Shown piece by piece: positions 18,548-27,404 of a stretch of 64,000 bases of DNA. The notes under the pieces were generated by a model. It made no database searches and had not been told where the DNA came from. It saw nothing but the letters and a program-made list of their open reading frames with translations. Within the stretch, counting starts at the first letter, position 1. Every line of letters starts with the position of its first letter. The DNA lies in contig JAEXOU010000014.1 of assembly GCA_023439125.1 (NCBI GenBank), forward strand, positions 1-64,000, written 5' to 3'. Both the position numbers and the translations under genes were made by a program. Source of the DNA: Bacillota bacterium. GTDB lineage: Bacteria; Bacillota; Clostridia; Lachnospirales; Lachnospiraceae.

Positions 18548-19891
18548 TTAATAGCCTATTACACCATTTTCTGTACAAGTTTTACAATCACATTTTTGTT
18601 CAGTTGAACCGCAAACTTGTGTATCATCAGGAGTTTCGCATGGAATGCGCCCTAATGATGTATTATCACAGGTTCTGTTTTGAAGTACTGGCAAAGGATT
18701 TGGAGCAACTTCAAAACGATAATCATGACCAAAGCAATCAATGTATTGGCAGATTACTTGATGACTAGGAACACAGTTAACATCGTTATTTACTATATTT
18801 TGATACTGATGGAATGTTGCATCCATTGGTAATGAATTTAATGGAACGATATACTCACACTTTTGAGTGTTTCCAGTTGTAGATTCAATAATAGTACGAA
18901 CATAATCGATATTAGGGTGTAAACATAAGATTGTAGGGAATGTGCCACATGGAATTACTTTATGCCAATCAGTACCCTCATACTTTTCTAATAATTCTTT
19001 GGCCTTATGAAGATGTGCTATCTCTTGAACTAAGCACTGCTCCCAAATTTTCTTAATATAAGCATCACATTCTGTTTGCATATTAGAATAATAAAGGTAA
19101 CATTCCGTATATTCATGCATTAGTAACTCTTCTAACCATGTTCCAGTTGTATCTTTTAAGCTTTCATACTGGCTTACATGTTCTTCTTCAACCATACCAA
19201 TTTCTTGATATAATCTACGTCCTAAGTCAGATTTATCATAAAGATTAGCAACATTCATATAATAATTCATAGTCTGCTGTTCAGCAGCAGTGATAATCCC
19301 GATATTAAGCTTAGTAAGTAGATCAACTTTATCAAAATTTAGGTCAAAGTTAATTGTGTCTTTTGGATATCGATGATGAGAAATGGTTGGTCTAGCAGGA
19401 GTTATTTCAGTATAACCACCCACTAATTTTTTTGGACAGATTCCATATTCATAATCTAATAGATTGGAATAGCGGAACAAATGATCAAAATCTTCTAATA
19501 AAGCAAAATTGAGTGTATTACGGGCATAGCAATTCGGTTCTTGTTTTGCAAGAACAGATGTTAAGTCAACAGCAAGTTGTTCATACGTAATTGTATGCTC
19601 AAGTATTGATTCATCTTTTGGCTTTAGACAACTAATCATTTTTTGTTGTAGCTGCTCCACTCTTCGTGTCATTGCTAATTCTCGACGTATATCGTTATTT
19701 GGGCAATGCCTTGAAAAATTATGGCTAAACCATTGTGCCTCAAATTCAGTACCATTCATTAATACGATACGACATTTTGTATATGGGTCTACCGTTTCTT
19801 TGTTGTATGGACAAGGATAAATCATATCCCAATCCATAAAGGTCTTATCTATGGGTAAAGGTTTTTCATCAAAAGGATTAAAATTTTGCAT
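18548..19891 (-). CDS. Ferritin-like protein with Cys-rich tail, function unknown
   Basis: A 447-residue protein without signal peptide. The middle part (about 205-305) looks like a four-helix ferritin-like bundle with metal-ligand motifs: EQQTMNYYMN, GMVEEEHVSQYESL, HEYTECYLYYSNM and QEIAHLHKAKELL. Repeated E-x-x-H/E-x-x-x-H patterns suggest a di-iron or di-manganese site. The first 200 residues contain several Cys and His in aromatic surroundings. The last 45 residues are Cys-rich (CDNTSLGRIPC, then C-x-C-x-x-C near the end). I infer a metal-binding or peroxide-protection role, perhaps in spores. This is not established. A small 27-codon ORF lies upstream on the same strand. Confidence 0.65.
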   Translation of the reverse strand: MQNFNPFDEKPLPIDKTFMDWDMIYPCPYNKETVDPYTKCRIVLMNGTEFEAQWFSHNFSRHCPNNDIRRELAMTRRVEQLQQKMISCLKPKDESILEHTITYEQLAVDLTSVLAKQEPNCYARNTLNFALLEDFDHLFRYSNLLDYEYGICPKKLVGGYTEITPARPTISHHRYPKDTINFDLNFDKVDLLTKLNIGIITAAEQQTMNYYMNVANLYDKSDLGRRLYQEIGMVEEEHVSQYESLKDTTGTWLEELLMHEYTECYLYYSNMQTECDAYIKKIWEQCLVQEIAHLHKAKELLEKYEGTDWHKVIPCGTFPTILCLHPNIDYVRTIIESTTGNTQKCEYIVPLNSLPMDATFHQYQNIVNNDVNCVPSHQVICQYIDCFGHDYRFEVAPNPLPVLQNRTCDNTSLGRIPCETPDDTQVCGSTEQKCDCKTCTENGVIGY

Positions 19892-19962
19892 TATTGTCTC
19901 CTAATAGTGTTTCCTATTTATTATATGTTTGTATTGAAGATTCGTGATTTCTATATAAATGG

Positions 19963-20012
19963 AAAAGGCTCTACTTATAGGCATAGCAATATGCCTTAAG
20001 TAGAGCCTTTTT
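19963..20012. terminator. Long symmetric hairpin, likely bidirectional terminator
   Basis: AAAAGGCTCTACTTA and TAAGTAGAGCCTTTT enclose a second small stem, GGCATA/TATGCC. T-runs occur on both sides. On the minus strand it ends the transcript of the 27-codon ORF, upstream of the ferritin-like gene. Confidence 0.75.
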
Positions 20013-20027
20013 GTAAAAACCGATCTC

Positions 20028-20056
20028 GGCATATAGGACTTTACGTCCTATATGCC
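20028..20056. repeat. Perfect 12 bp hairpin touching the stop codon of the 27-codon ORF
   Basis: GGCATATAGGAC and GTCCTATATGCC flank a 5 bp loop, directly adjacent to the stop codon at 20057-20059 on the minus strand. It may stabilise the small mRNA. Confidence 0.6.
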
Positions 20057-20140
20057 TTACATGTCGATTGGACCATCTCCAGCATCGCTGCCTCCGGCTG
20101 CCTCTTTTGATTGAATGCTTTGGTTACTTTGATTCTCCAT
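20057..20140 (-). CDS. Putative 27-residue small protein
   Basis: ATG at 20140 is preceded by AGGAGGG at ideal spacing (eight bases), one of the best ribosome sites in the window. The product is hydrophilic: an N-terminal half rich in Gln, Ser and Asn, then KEAAGGSDAGDGP and the end IDM. It has no hydrophobic stretch. A 12 bp perfect hairpin abuts the stop codon and a terminator-like hairpin follows 45 bp later, so this could be a complete monocistronic unit. It lies upstream of the ferritin-like gene on the same strand. I do not recognise the peptide. It could be a spore-related small protein, a signal precursor or a leader ORF. Confidence 0.55.
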   Translation of the reverse strand: MENQSNQSIQSKEAAGGSDAGDGPIDM

Positions 20141-20345
20141 CTTAGTGCCCTCCTACATTCAGATTGGTTTTACAGTTACAGTATGTGTAGTAAAAAGTTA
20201 ATTATTCATAATTTATTAAAATAAATAGTTATTAAGATAAAAGTTTAATAACAGTATTTGATTAATTTTGAAATTGACCCGTAGTATTTATTTTCTCATA
20301 TTGGGATATGCTAGTTTTATAATCTTAATTATCAGGGAGGCATTT

Positions 20346-21665
20346 ATGAGCAAAGAATTACAGAAAAAATTAGGATTCTTGGCTGCATTTTCAACGGTAG
20401 TAGGTTTAGTAATAGGTTCAGGTGTTTTTTTTAAACCACAAGCAATATATTCTGAAACAAATGGCGCTCCTGGATTGGGGATTGTAGCATGGATTTTAGG
20501 CGGTCTTATAACCATTGCAGGTGGTCTGACTGCAACAGAAGTATCTGCAGCAATACCAAGGACCGGTGGCATGATGATATATATTGAAGAAATCTATGGT
20601 AAGCGATACGGATTTTTAACGGGTTGGATGCAGACAGTGTTATTCTTCCCAGGAACGATCGCAGCATGCGCCGTTATATTTGCACAACAAGCGGTAGAGC
20701 TTCTCGGCTATTCTTCCGATGATAAAAGACGTACCTTACCAATAGCAGTAGGGATCATTATATTAATTGGTGTGTTTAATATCATAGGTTCTTTTTTTGG
20801 AGGCTTTATTCAAACGATTGCAACGATTGGTAAGTTGATTCCATTAATTTTAATCATTGGTTTTGGATTTGCTCGGGGAAGTAGTACTCCTATATTGACA
20901 CCTTTTGTTGGAGAGGGTGTAAATCTGACAACGACTTTAGGACAAGTTTTAATTGCAACATTATTTGCATATGACGGTTGGATTAATGTTGGAGCCATCG
21001 CAGGAGAGATGAAAAATCCAGGAAAAGATTTACCGAAAGCGATTGTTGGCGGATTATCTTTAGTTATGGCAGTTTACTTGGCAATTAATATTGCTTATTT
21101 ATGGGTAGCACCAGCGAGTGAATTAGCAAATGTCACCTCACCAGCATCTCTTGTGGCGAATAAATTATTTGGTACAATTGGTGGGAAATTTGTCTCTGCA
21201 GGAATTTTAATCTCCGTATTTGGTACAGCAAATGGCTATGTATTGACAGGCTCACGTGTTCCATATGCAATTGCAAAAGAGGGAGCTATCCCTGGTAATA
21301 AGTTTCTGTCAAAGGTGAATAAAGGTAGTTCTCCGTATAATGCTATTTGTTTAATTGTTATCCTAGCTTGTTTATATGCTTTAACTGGCCAGTTTAATTT
21401 ATTATCAGACTTAACAATATTCGCCATATGGTTTTTTTATGTTCTTACTTTTATTGGTGTTATTTTGTTAAGAAAGAGAAAACCAGATATGGTTCGGCCA
21501 TATAAAGTACCATGGTATCCTGTAATACCTATATTAGCTATTTTGGGAGGCTCTTTTGTAGTCATTAATCAAATTATCACTTCACCAATCATCTCATTTG
21601 GTGGAATTGTTATTACAGTGATTGGTTTGCCAATCTATACCTATGTTTATCGTGAGAGAAAATGA
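20346..21665 (+). CDS. APC superfamily amino acid permease (LAT/SteT type)
   Basis: A 439-residue integral membrane transporter with about 12 hydrophobic segments. ATG at 20346 has GGGAGG upstream; the frame is open from 20268, but that stretch lacks a ribosome site. The unwound helix 1 signature of APC transporters, GLVIGSGVFFKP, is at residues about 16-27. ATLFAYDGWINVGAIAGEMKNPGKDLPKAI matches the helix 6 substrate region. The C-terminal part (RKRKPDMVRPYKVPWYPVIP) is typical of the LAT-type bacterial exchangers such as SteT. The substrate is probably a neutral amino acid. It is followed by a separate redox operon. Confidence 0.92.
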   Translation: MSKELQKKLGFLAAFSTVVGLVIGSGVFFKPQAIYSETNGAPGLGIVAWILGGLITIAGGLTATEVSAAIPRTGGMMIYIEEIYGKRYGFLTGWMQTVLFFPGTIAACAVIFAQQAVELLGYSSDDKRRTLPIAVGIIILIGVFNIIGSFFGGFIQTIATIGKLIPLILIIGFGFARGSSTPILTPFVGEGVNLTTTLGQVLIATLFAYDGWINVGAIAGEMKNPGKDLPKAIVGGLSLVMAVYLAINIAYLWVAPASELANVTSPASLVANKLFGTIGGKFVSAGILISVFGTANGYVLTGSRVPYAIAKEGAIPGNKFLSKVNKGSSPYNAICLIVILACLYALTGQFNLLSDLTIFAIWFFYVLTFIGVILLRKRKPDMVRPYKVPWYPVIPILAILGGSFVVINQIITSPIISFGGIVITVIGLPIYTYVYRERK

Positions 21666-21813
21666 TTTCCACAAATCTAATAATATTCATGATTTATGAA
21701 AAGGCAAGTCTAGTCTAAGCTGTGTGAATATCGCATAATATTTAGAAAAGGACAGATGCTCAGTGACTGATCGTAAGTCACTGGGCATTTACTATATAAA
21801 AAGGAGACCAGAT

Positions 21814-22683
21814 ATGAGTGAACGTTATGATATAGCAATTGTAGGAAGTGGTCCAGCTGGAATCTCAGCAGCAATTAATGCTAGAATTAGAAAGAAGAAT
21901 TTTATACTATTTGGTAGCAAAGAGTTAAGCCAAAAACTTAAGAAGGCCCATCAGATTAATAATTATCCAGGGTTTCATGGAATCAGTGGTGAAAATTTAA
22001 AAGACCAATTCGTTGACCATTTAAAAAAGATGGAAATAGAGGTCACCGAAGAGAGAGTCAACAATATCTACCCAATGGATGGCTATTATATGTTACTTGC
22101 AAATGACAAGATTTATGAGGCAACAACTGTAATTTTAGCAGTCGGGGTGAATTTTGGAAAACCATTTCCTGGAGAGGAGGAGTATTTAGGTAAAGGTGTC
22201 GGATATTGTGCAACTTGCGATGCTCCTCTTTATCGAGATAAGACTGTAGTCATTGTTGCATACAACAAACATGAGGAAGCAGAAGCTAATTATGTGGCAA
22301 CGATAGCCTCAAAAACCTATTATATACCTATGTATTCAGAGATGGTGGAAGTAGATGATGCAATTGAGATTGTGCGTGATACACCTGTTGAAATTATTGG
22401 AGAGCAGTTTGTAAAGAGCTTAAGATTAAAACAACAGGAATTAGAAACAGACGGCATTTTTATTTTACGAGATAGCGTGTCTCCAGGGCAATTAGTACCT
22501 GGATTAGAGATGGAGGAAGGCCATGTTAAGGTCAATCGTAAGATGCAAGCAAATCTCCCTGGATGTTTTGCCGCTGGAGATATCGTAGGTGTACCTTATC
22601 AGTATATAAAAGCTGCAGGAGAAGGTAATATTGCAGCGTTATCAGCAGTAGCATTCTTGGACGAACGAAGAAAGCAACAATAG
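21814..22683 (+). CDS. Thioredoxin-reductase-like flavoprotein, possibly ferredoxin-dependent (FFTR-like)
   Basis: A 289-residue FAD protein. ATG at 21814 has AAGGAG upstream. The N-terminal FAD loop is GSGPAG (residues 11-16). The redox-active disulfide is C132-A-T-C135-D, as in thioredoxin reductases. A C-terminal FAD loop reads CFAAGDIVG. Where normal enzymes have the NADPH loop (GGGDSAVEEA type), this protein has VVIVAYNKHEEAEANYVA, lacking the glycine motif. Clostridial FFTR enzymes lack NADPH binding in this way and take electrons from ferredoxin. I therefore infer a ferredoxin-type reductase. It is co-transcribed with selO (32 bp gap). Confidence 0.85.
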   Translation: MSERYDIAIVGSGPAGISAAINARIRKKNFILFGSKELSQKLKKAHQINNYPGFHGISGENLKDQFVDHLKKMEIEVTEERVNNIYPMDGYYMLLANDKIYEATTVILAVGVNFGKPFPGEEEYLGKGVGYCATCDAPLYRDKTVVIVAYNKHEEAEANYVATIASKTYYIPMYSEMVEVDDAIEIVRDTPVEIIGEQFVKSLRLKQQELETDGIFILRDSVSPGQLVPGLEMEEGHVKVNRKMQANLPGCFAAGDIVGVPYQYIKAAGEGNIAALSAVAFLDERRKQQ

Positions 22684-22715
22684 GTTATTCGTTTTTTAGA
22701 ATAGAAGGAGAAAAC

Positions 22716-24191
22716 ATGAAGGATGGCAATAAGAAAACGCGTGAGACTCTAGTGTTAGAAAACACGTATGCAAAGCTACCAAAACTATTATATTCAGAAC
22801 AAGAACCAAGTAAAGTACCAAATCCGAAAGTTGTAGTTTTGAATGAAATGCTTATAAAATCTTTGGGTATGAATCTTGACTTTATGCGCAGTCAAGAGGG
22901 GGTACAATTTCTTACTGGAAATAAGATTTTAAGTGAAACTACACCAATTGCTCAAGCTTATGCAGGGCACCAGTTTGGTTATTTTACAATGTTAGGAGAT
23001 GGTAGAGCTTGTTTACTTGGTGAATACGTAACACAGGGAGGAGAACGTTATGATATTCAGTTAAAAGGTTCTGGTCGAACCCGATATTCTAGAGGTGGGG
23101 ATGGGAAAGCTGTTTTAGGACCAATGCTTAGAGAGTATGTAATCAGCGAAGCAATGGATGCACTAGGTATTCCTACTACTCGTAGTCTTGCAGTTTCAAC
23201 AACAGGTGAAGATATCATGCGAGAAGGAATACAACCTGGCGCAATTCTTACGCGTATTGCGAAAAGCCATATTCGTGTTGGCACATTTCAATTTGTTGCA
23301 AACTGGGGAAAAGATAATGATTTGAAAGTTTTTTCTGATTATACGATCCAGCGCCTTTATCCTGATGGATTAACGAAAGAGAATCCGTATCAATATCTAC
23401 TTGATGAGGTCGTTAAATCTCAAGCACAATTAGTTGCAAGATGGCAGTTAGTTGGATTTATTCATGGTGTAATGAATACTGACAATATGTCAATTAGTGG
23501 AGAAACGATTGATTATGGCCCATGTGCCTTCATGGATATATATGACCCCAACACCGTATTTAGTTCGATTGATACACAAGGCCGATATGCATATAAAAAT
23601 CAGCCAAGCATTGCAGCATGGAATATTGCAAGATTTGCAGAGACCTTATTACCTCTCTTAAGTGCAGATCCCGAAGAATCCATTCAAATAGCTCAACGTT
23701 CTATCTCGATGTTTCATAAACTTTATCAAGAGAATTGGTATGCTGGGATGAGAGAAAAATTAGGATTATTTCAAGAGAAAAGCAATGATCGACAACTGAT
23801 TGATGCTCTGTTAAGTGTAATGTTGTTACAAAAGGCAGATTTTACGAATACATTTTTGGATTTAACTTTAGGACGAAGGGATGCACAAATTTATCATTCC
23901 AAGCAATTCCTTGATTGGGAAGAACAATGGAATGAAAGACGGAGGAAGCAGAATGAATCAATTGCTGATTCGACAAAGCTGATGCAAAAGAGTAATCCAA
24001 TCCTCATTCCACGTAATCATCGGGTGGAGGAAGCTTTGGATGCAGCACAAGAACAAAACTTCTCGCTATTTACATCTCTTGTAAATGCTTTACGTCATCC
24101 TTATGATTACTCATTAGTCAATGAACATCAGTATTATCGTGTTGCACCAGAACCGACAGGTTGTCCTTATAAAACTTATTGTGGTACATGA
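22716..24191 (+). CDS. selO: Protein adenylyltransferase SelO (YdiU family)
   Basis: A 491-residue pseudokinase-fold enzyme that transfers AMP from ATP to Ser, Thr or Tyr of target proteins, linked in other bacteria to oxidative stress. The start follows AGAAGGAG. Family motifs: LGDGRACLLGE, QLKGSGRTRYSRGGDGKAVLGPMLREY (nucleotide site), IPTTRSLA, HGVMNTDNMSISGETIDYGPCAFMD (metal and catalytic residues N, D, D). The C-terminus ends TYCGT, with Cys third from the end. That is the position of selenocysteine in eukaryotic SelO and of Cys in many bacterial ones. Its operon partner is the thioredoxin-reductase-like flavoprotein, which fits a redox role. Confidence 0.95.
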   Translation: MKDGNKKTRETLVLENTYAKLPKLLYSEQEPSKVPNPKVVVLNEMLIKSLGMNLDFMRSQEGVQFLTGNKILSETTPIAQAYAGHQFGYFTMLGDGRACLLGEYVTQGGERYDIQLKGSGRTRYSRGGDGKAVLGPMLREYVISEAMDALGIPTTRSLAVSTTGEDIMREGIQPGAILTRIAKSHIRVGTFQFVANWGKDNDLKVFSDYTIQRLYPDGLTKENPYQYLLDEVVKSQAQLVARWQLVGFIHGVMNTDNMSISGETIDYGPCAFMDIYDPNTVFSSIDTQGRYAYKNQPSIAAWNIARFAETLLPLLSADPEESIQIAQRSISMFHKLYQENWYAGMREKLGLFQEKSNDRQLIDALLSVMLLQKADFTNTFLDLTLGRRDAQIYHSKQFLDWEEQWNERRRKQNESIADSTKLMQKSNPILIPRNHRVEEALDAAQEQNFSLFTSLVNALRHPYDYSLVNEHQYYRVAPEPTGCPYKTYCGT

Positions 24192-24296
24192 GAACAATGT
24201 CGACGAATCACTTTGATAATTTGACTGACATTAGTATAAAATCAAGGGAAAAAACGCATATTGTTAAGGTGATTAAATAAAGATAGGAGTGAAAGA

Positions 24297-24482
24297 ATGG
24301 CTAACATTAATCAATTAGAATTACAGAATTTGCGTCATCTAATTGGCGCTCATTGCACAATCGAGAAGAAACTAAACTTCTATTCTGAGCAGTGTACAGA
24401 TACTACACTAAAGAATATGTTAAAAAAAGACGCAGATGATGCAAAAAACAGTAAAGACAAGTTAATGACATTTTTAGAGTAG
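24297..24482 (+). CDS. Small CotF-like spore coat protein, first of a pair
   Basis: A 61-residue helical protein. ATG at 24297 follows ATAGGAGTG. It has two amphipathic helices (LELQNLRHLIGAHCTIEKKLNFYSEQ and TLKNMLKKDADDAKNSKDKLMTFL), resembling the start of CotF-type coat proteins, which form short ferritin-like helical bundles. It is 11 bp upstream of a second such gene and likely in one transcript with it. Together the two may make a split CotF unit. Expected to be expressed late in sporulation; no sigma-K promoter was confirmed. Confidence 0.7.
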   Translation: MANINQLELQNLRHLIGAHCTIEKKLNFYSEQCTDTTLKNMLKKDADDAKNSKDKLMTFLE

Positions 24483-24493
24483 GAGACAATAAA

Positions 24494-24742
24494 ATGCAAG
24501 AAAAAGAAATGATTAGTGATTATCTTGCAGGGATTAATGCAAGTTTAGCAGGCTATGGTAGTATTATTGCTCAATGTGAAAATCAGCAATTGCGTCAAAC
24601 AATAATTGAGATGCGCAATCAAGATGAGATACGTCAATACGCTCTTTTTGTTAAGGCAAAAGAAATGGGTTACTATATACCTGCACAGCCAGCAACACAA
24701 GAAGAGATTGCAACAGTAAAGCAACAAATGTCTCAAGGCTGA
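24494..24742 (+). CDS. CotF family spore coat protein
   Basis: An 82-residue helical protein in the coat F family: EMISDYLAGINASLAGYGSIIAQCENQQLR is typical of the first helix and the C-terminus ends in a Gln-rich segment (PATQEEIATVKQQMSQ). ATG follows TAGGAGAC. It is coupled to the small gene 11 bp upstream. A two-hairpin terminator follows at 24757-24820. Confidence 0.85.
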   Translation: MQEKEMISDYLAGINASLAGYGSIIAQCENQQLRQTIIEMRNQDEIRQYALFVKAKEMGYYIPAQPATQEEIATVKQQMSQG

Positions 24743-24756
24743 TCATGGATTATGGT

Positions 24757-24820
24757 GGGCTGTTGCTTAAGCGGCAGCCCGAAAGAATAAGCTTTATGAT
24801 CATAAAGCTTATTCTTTTTA
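24757..24820. terminator. Double hairpin terminator between convergent genes
   Basis: Hairpin one: GGGCTGTTGC and GCGGCAGCCC. Hairpin two: AAAGAATAAGCTTTATGATC, pairing with its mirror up to TTCTTTTT. The second serves both the CotF pair (plus strand) and the DUF4317 gene (minus strand). Confidence 0.85.
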
Positions 24821-24825
24821 ATAAG

Positions 24826-26103
24826 TTATAGTAGTGTATCAACACCATTGATATTCGCTTGTTCATCTTCATCGAGTGGTATGATAATACATTTCTTACC
24901 ATTAATGATCTGTGAGGAAATCTGAGTTACCTTTTCTGGTTTTACATGTAAGATAACATCATAGTTCGCTTGATCTAGAGAAACAGCATCTTGTAATGTT
25001 TCTACATTAAGAGACTGCTCTATATCAAGGCTAGACTTCTCTTCAAGCATCTGTTCTAAAACTTGAACTTTTTGAACAAGTTCCTGTTCTTTTTTTCTCT
25101 GTGCATGCGCTTCAAGAGCTTTATTGTCGATCAGATGTTCAATTGCAGGATGTGCATCTTTAAACTTCTCATGATATGATTGTTCAATCTTTGCAGTTAC
25201 TTCTTCTGGAATACCACTTTCAATCAAAACACTTTGAATGGTATCGTTTGTCAAAATTACTGGCTCTTGATTACGTTCGCTATCCTCATCTTGCATACTA
25301 ATACGATTACTTAAGTTTTCTTGTATTTCCATGAAGATATGTTCCCTTTGTTCTTCATCTTCACCAAGAGCACTACGAATAATAGTCTTAAATGTTTCCT
25401 TCTGCTCGGTTGCTGTTTGTTTGGAGGAACATCCTAAACCGCCCTCCATAAATTCCGGATGTGTCTCCTTTGGGTTCTTTGTAAAGTACATAACGGAATG
25501 AATATCGGTACTACGGTCTGTAAATGCAGGGAAGATAAATCCAGTTTCAGGAGCATCTACAACCCAATCTCTAATTCTTGGGGCGATGCGGTTCTCGTCT
25601 TGACGGTAACCAAGTCCTGGTTTTGAAAGTGAAACTGGGCATATTGCACATAATAAATACTCGTACACTTCTTCTGATTCGTCTAACTTTTGATTGTCCG
25701 AGGTTTTGGTCATAACATCATAAGCATCGTGGAAAATTAAGATTAGAAAGTTTCCAGAATAATTATAGTTATCAATTACTAATTGATAAAAACTGTTTAG
25801 TAGTTCGTCATTTTTTAATTTACTTTCTTTTAAGGCAAGAAGCGACTGTTGTCTTCCTCCGCCAATTTCCTCATCAAAAGGGAAACTTAGTTCTAAAAGA
25901 TTATTACCAACAGTTCCAGACAGTGTTTTTTTTGCGATATCTAAAAATTTGTAGAATTCATCATCTTCAAGATTTAGAAAGGTTTCTGCTATATCTAATA
26001 CAATATTTTTTTCAGAATCTACATAGCATCCGCACATTCTTGTAAATGTACATTCATTCTTTTTCAAACGTCTTTTTAGTTCCATAACATCTTTTTTTGT
26101 CAT
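24826..26103 (-). CDS. DUF4317 family protein
   Basis: A 425-residue cytoplasmic protein of a family common in Lachnospiraceae and Ruminococcaceae; its function is not known. I chose ATG at 26103 (MTKKDVMELKRRLKKNECTF), which has GAGG nine bases upstream, over the TTG at 26118. Conserved features include the Cys pair in RMCGCYVD, the segment ICPVSLSKPGLGY and the FPAFTDRSTDIHSVMYFTKN block. A charged helical stretch near residues 330-375 is followed by a C-terminal domain. It is convergent with the CotF pair and has tRNA-Arg upstream on the other strand. Confidence 0.85.
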   Translation of the reverse strand: MTKKDVMELKRRLKKNECTFTRMCGCYVDSEKNIVLDIAETFLNLEDDEFYKFLDIAKKTLSGTVGNNLLELSFPFDEEIGGGRQQSLLALKESKLKNDELLNSFYQLVIDNYNYSGNFLILIFHDAYDVMTKTSDNQKLDESEEVYEYLLCAICPVSLSKPGLGYRQDENRIAPRIRDWVVDAPETGFIFPAFTDRSTDIHSVMYFTKNPKETHPEFMEGGLGCSSKQTATEQKETFKTIIRSALGEDEEQREHIFMEIQENLSNRISMQDEDSERNQEPVILTNDTIQSVLIESGIPEEVTAKIEQSYHEKFKDAHPAIEHLIDNKALEAHAQRKKEQELVQKVQVLEQMLEEKSSLDIEQSLNVETLQDAVSLDQANYDVILHVKPEKVTQISSQIINGKKCIIIPLDEDEQANINGVDTLL

Positions 26104-26302
26104 ATTTAAGCCTCGCAATTCATGAGTAATTTTTTAATGCAATGAACATAACGGTTCTGTTCATCATTATAATTTGAATTCGGTTAGTCTGCAAGAGATT
26201 AAATTATTTTGATAGCTAAAAATTGGAAGGAGAAAATCCTTGAAATATCATTGACAAAAAATAAAAATTATTGTAACCTATTCAAGCGATAAGCAATGTT
26301 GT

Positions 26303-26376
<74 letters not shown>

Positions 26377-26383
26377 GTAATGT

Positions 26384-26442
26384 AAAAGGTGCAATTGTAC
26401 GAGTTATTTTAAATAAATAGCCAGTGCATTTGCGCCTTTTTT
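26384..26442 (+). terminator. Terminator of tRNA-Arg
   Basis: AAAAGGTGCAATTGTAC pairs with GTGCATTTGCGCCTTTT (one or two mismatches), followed by a T-run. Confidence 0.7.
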
Positions 26443-26520
26443 ATATACGAAATAAAGGAATTAATTGCTAGAGAATATGAGAGATGCTATACTAAGAAAA
26501 AAAACAATGGAGATGAATTC

Positions 26521-27345
26521 ATGTTTCGAATTGGTGAGTTTGCGGTTCTTTCTTCTATTAGCATACATATGTTGAGAAATTATGATAAAATTGGACTTCT
26601 AAGTCCAGAATATACGGATACATGGACTGGTTATCGTTACTATAGTGAAGCTCAAATAATTAAGGCAAATCGTATTCAGTCATTAAAAGCAATGGGGCTT
26701 GGGTTAAAAGAAATCAAAGAGATGCTTACGAATAATTCTTTTGGAGACAGTTATCGGGAATTATTACAGAAAAAAATTAAAGAAAAAACTGATGACATAC
26801 AAAAGAGGAAAGAGGAAATTGTACAGTTAGAGCTATCACTTGAGAAGGCAAACCAAAACGAAAATTACATTTGTGATATTGCAGTAAAATCATTTCCAGA
26901 TCGAAACGTTGTTTGTTATCGTGAGAAGATCTCAAAGTTCTCAGATGAAGGAAGACTATGGAAACATCTTGTAGAAGTTTGCAATGAAAATGATATCAAA
27001 GTTATACCTCATGGATTTAGTGCAGCCATTCAGCATGAACGAAATCAAGAAAAGCATTACTGCGATATTGAAGTAGTGTTTGAAGTTGATAAAGTTGGGA
27101 AGCCAGTTAAAGATATAACCTATAAGCAAATGCCAGCTTGTGAAGTTGCTTCGATTGCTTTTCGAGGTCAGTATTATGAAATTGGTAATATTAATTACCA
27201 TCTTGCAATGTGGATTATTCGTAACGATTATGAAATCAGTCAAAGTCCTTTTTGCATCTACTATGTCTCACCGGGTAATAACGCAAAAGTGGAGGATTAT
27301 CTAACAGAAATATGTTTTCCAATTAAAAAGAAAAATAAGTATTGA
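26521..27345 (+). CDS. MerR family regulator with GyrI-like ligand domain
   Basis: A 274-residue activator-type regulator. Residues 1-70 form the MerR winged helix (MFRIGEFAVLSSISIHMLRNYDKIGLLSPEYTD, then GYRYYSEAQI). A coiled-coil dimer helix covers 75-120. Residues 125-270 resemble the GyrI/BmrR drug-binding fold. MerR proteins of this design bind hydrophobic or cationic drugs. GGAG lies seven bases before the start. No transporter is immediately next to it; the BtrH-type gene follows after a terminator. Confidence 0.9.
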   Translation: MFRIGEFAVLSSISIHMLRNYDKIGLLSPEYTDTWTGYRYYSEAQIIKANRIQSLKAMGLGLKEIKEMLTNNSFGDSYRELLQKKIKEKTDDIQKRKEEIVQLELSLEKANQNENYICDIAVKSFPDRNVVCYREKISKFSDEGRLWKHLVEVCNENDIKVIPHGFSAAIQHERNQEKHYCDIEVVFEVDKVGKPVKDITYKQMPACEVASIAFRGQYYEIGNINYHLAMWIIRNDYEISQSPFCIYYVSPGNNAKVEDYLTEICFPIKKKNKY

Positions 27346-27373
27346 CCCTCGTATTGTGCGAGGGTTTATTCTT
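27345..27373 (+). terminator. Terminator of the MerR gene
   Basis: ACCCTCG pairs with CGAGGGT, followed by TTTATT. The hairpin overlaps the last base of the stop codon. Confidence 0.8.
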
Positions 27374-27404
27374 TATGTATTCATAAGAAAGGAGTTCATA
27401 AAGA

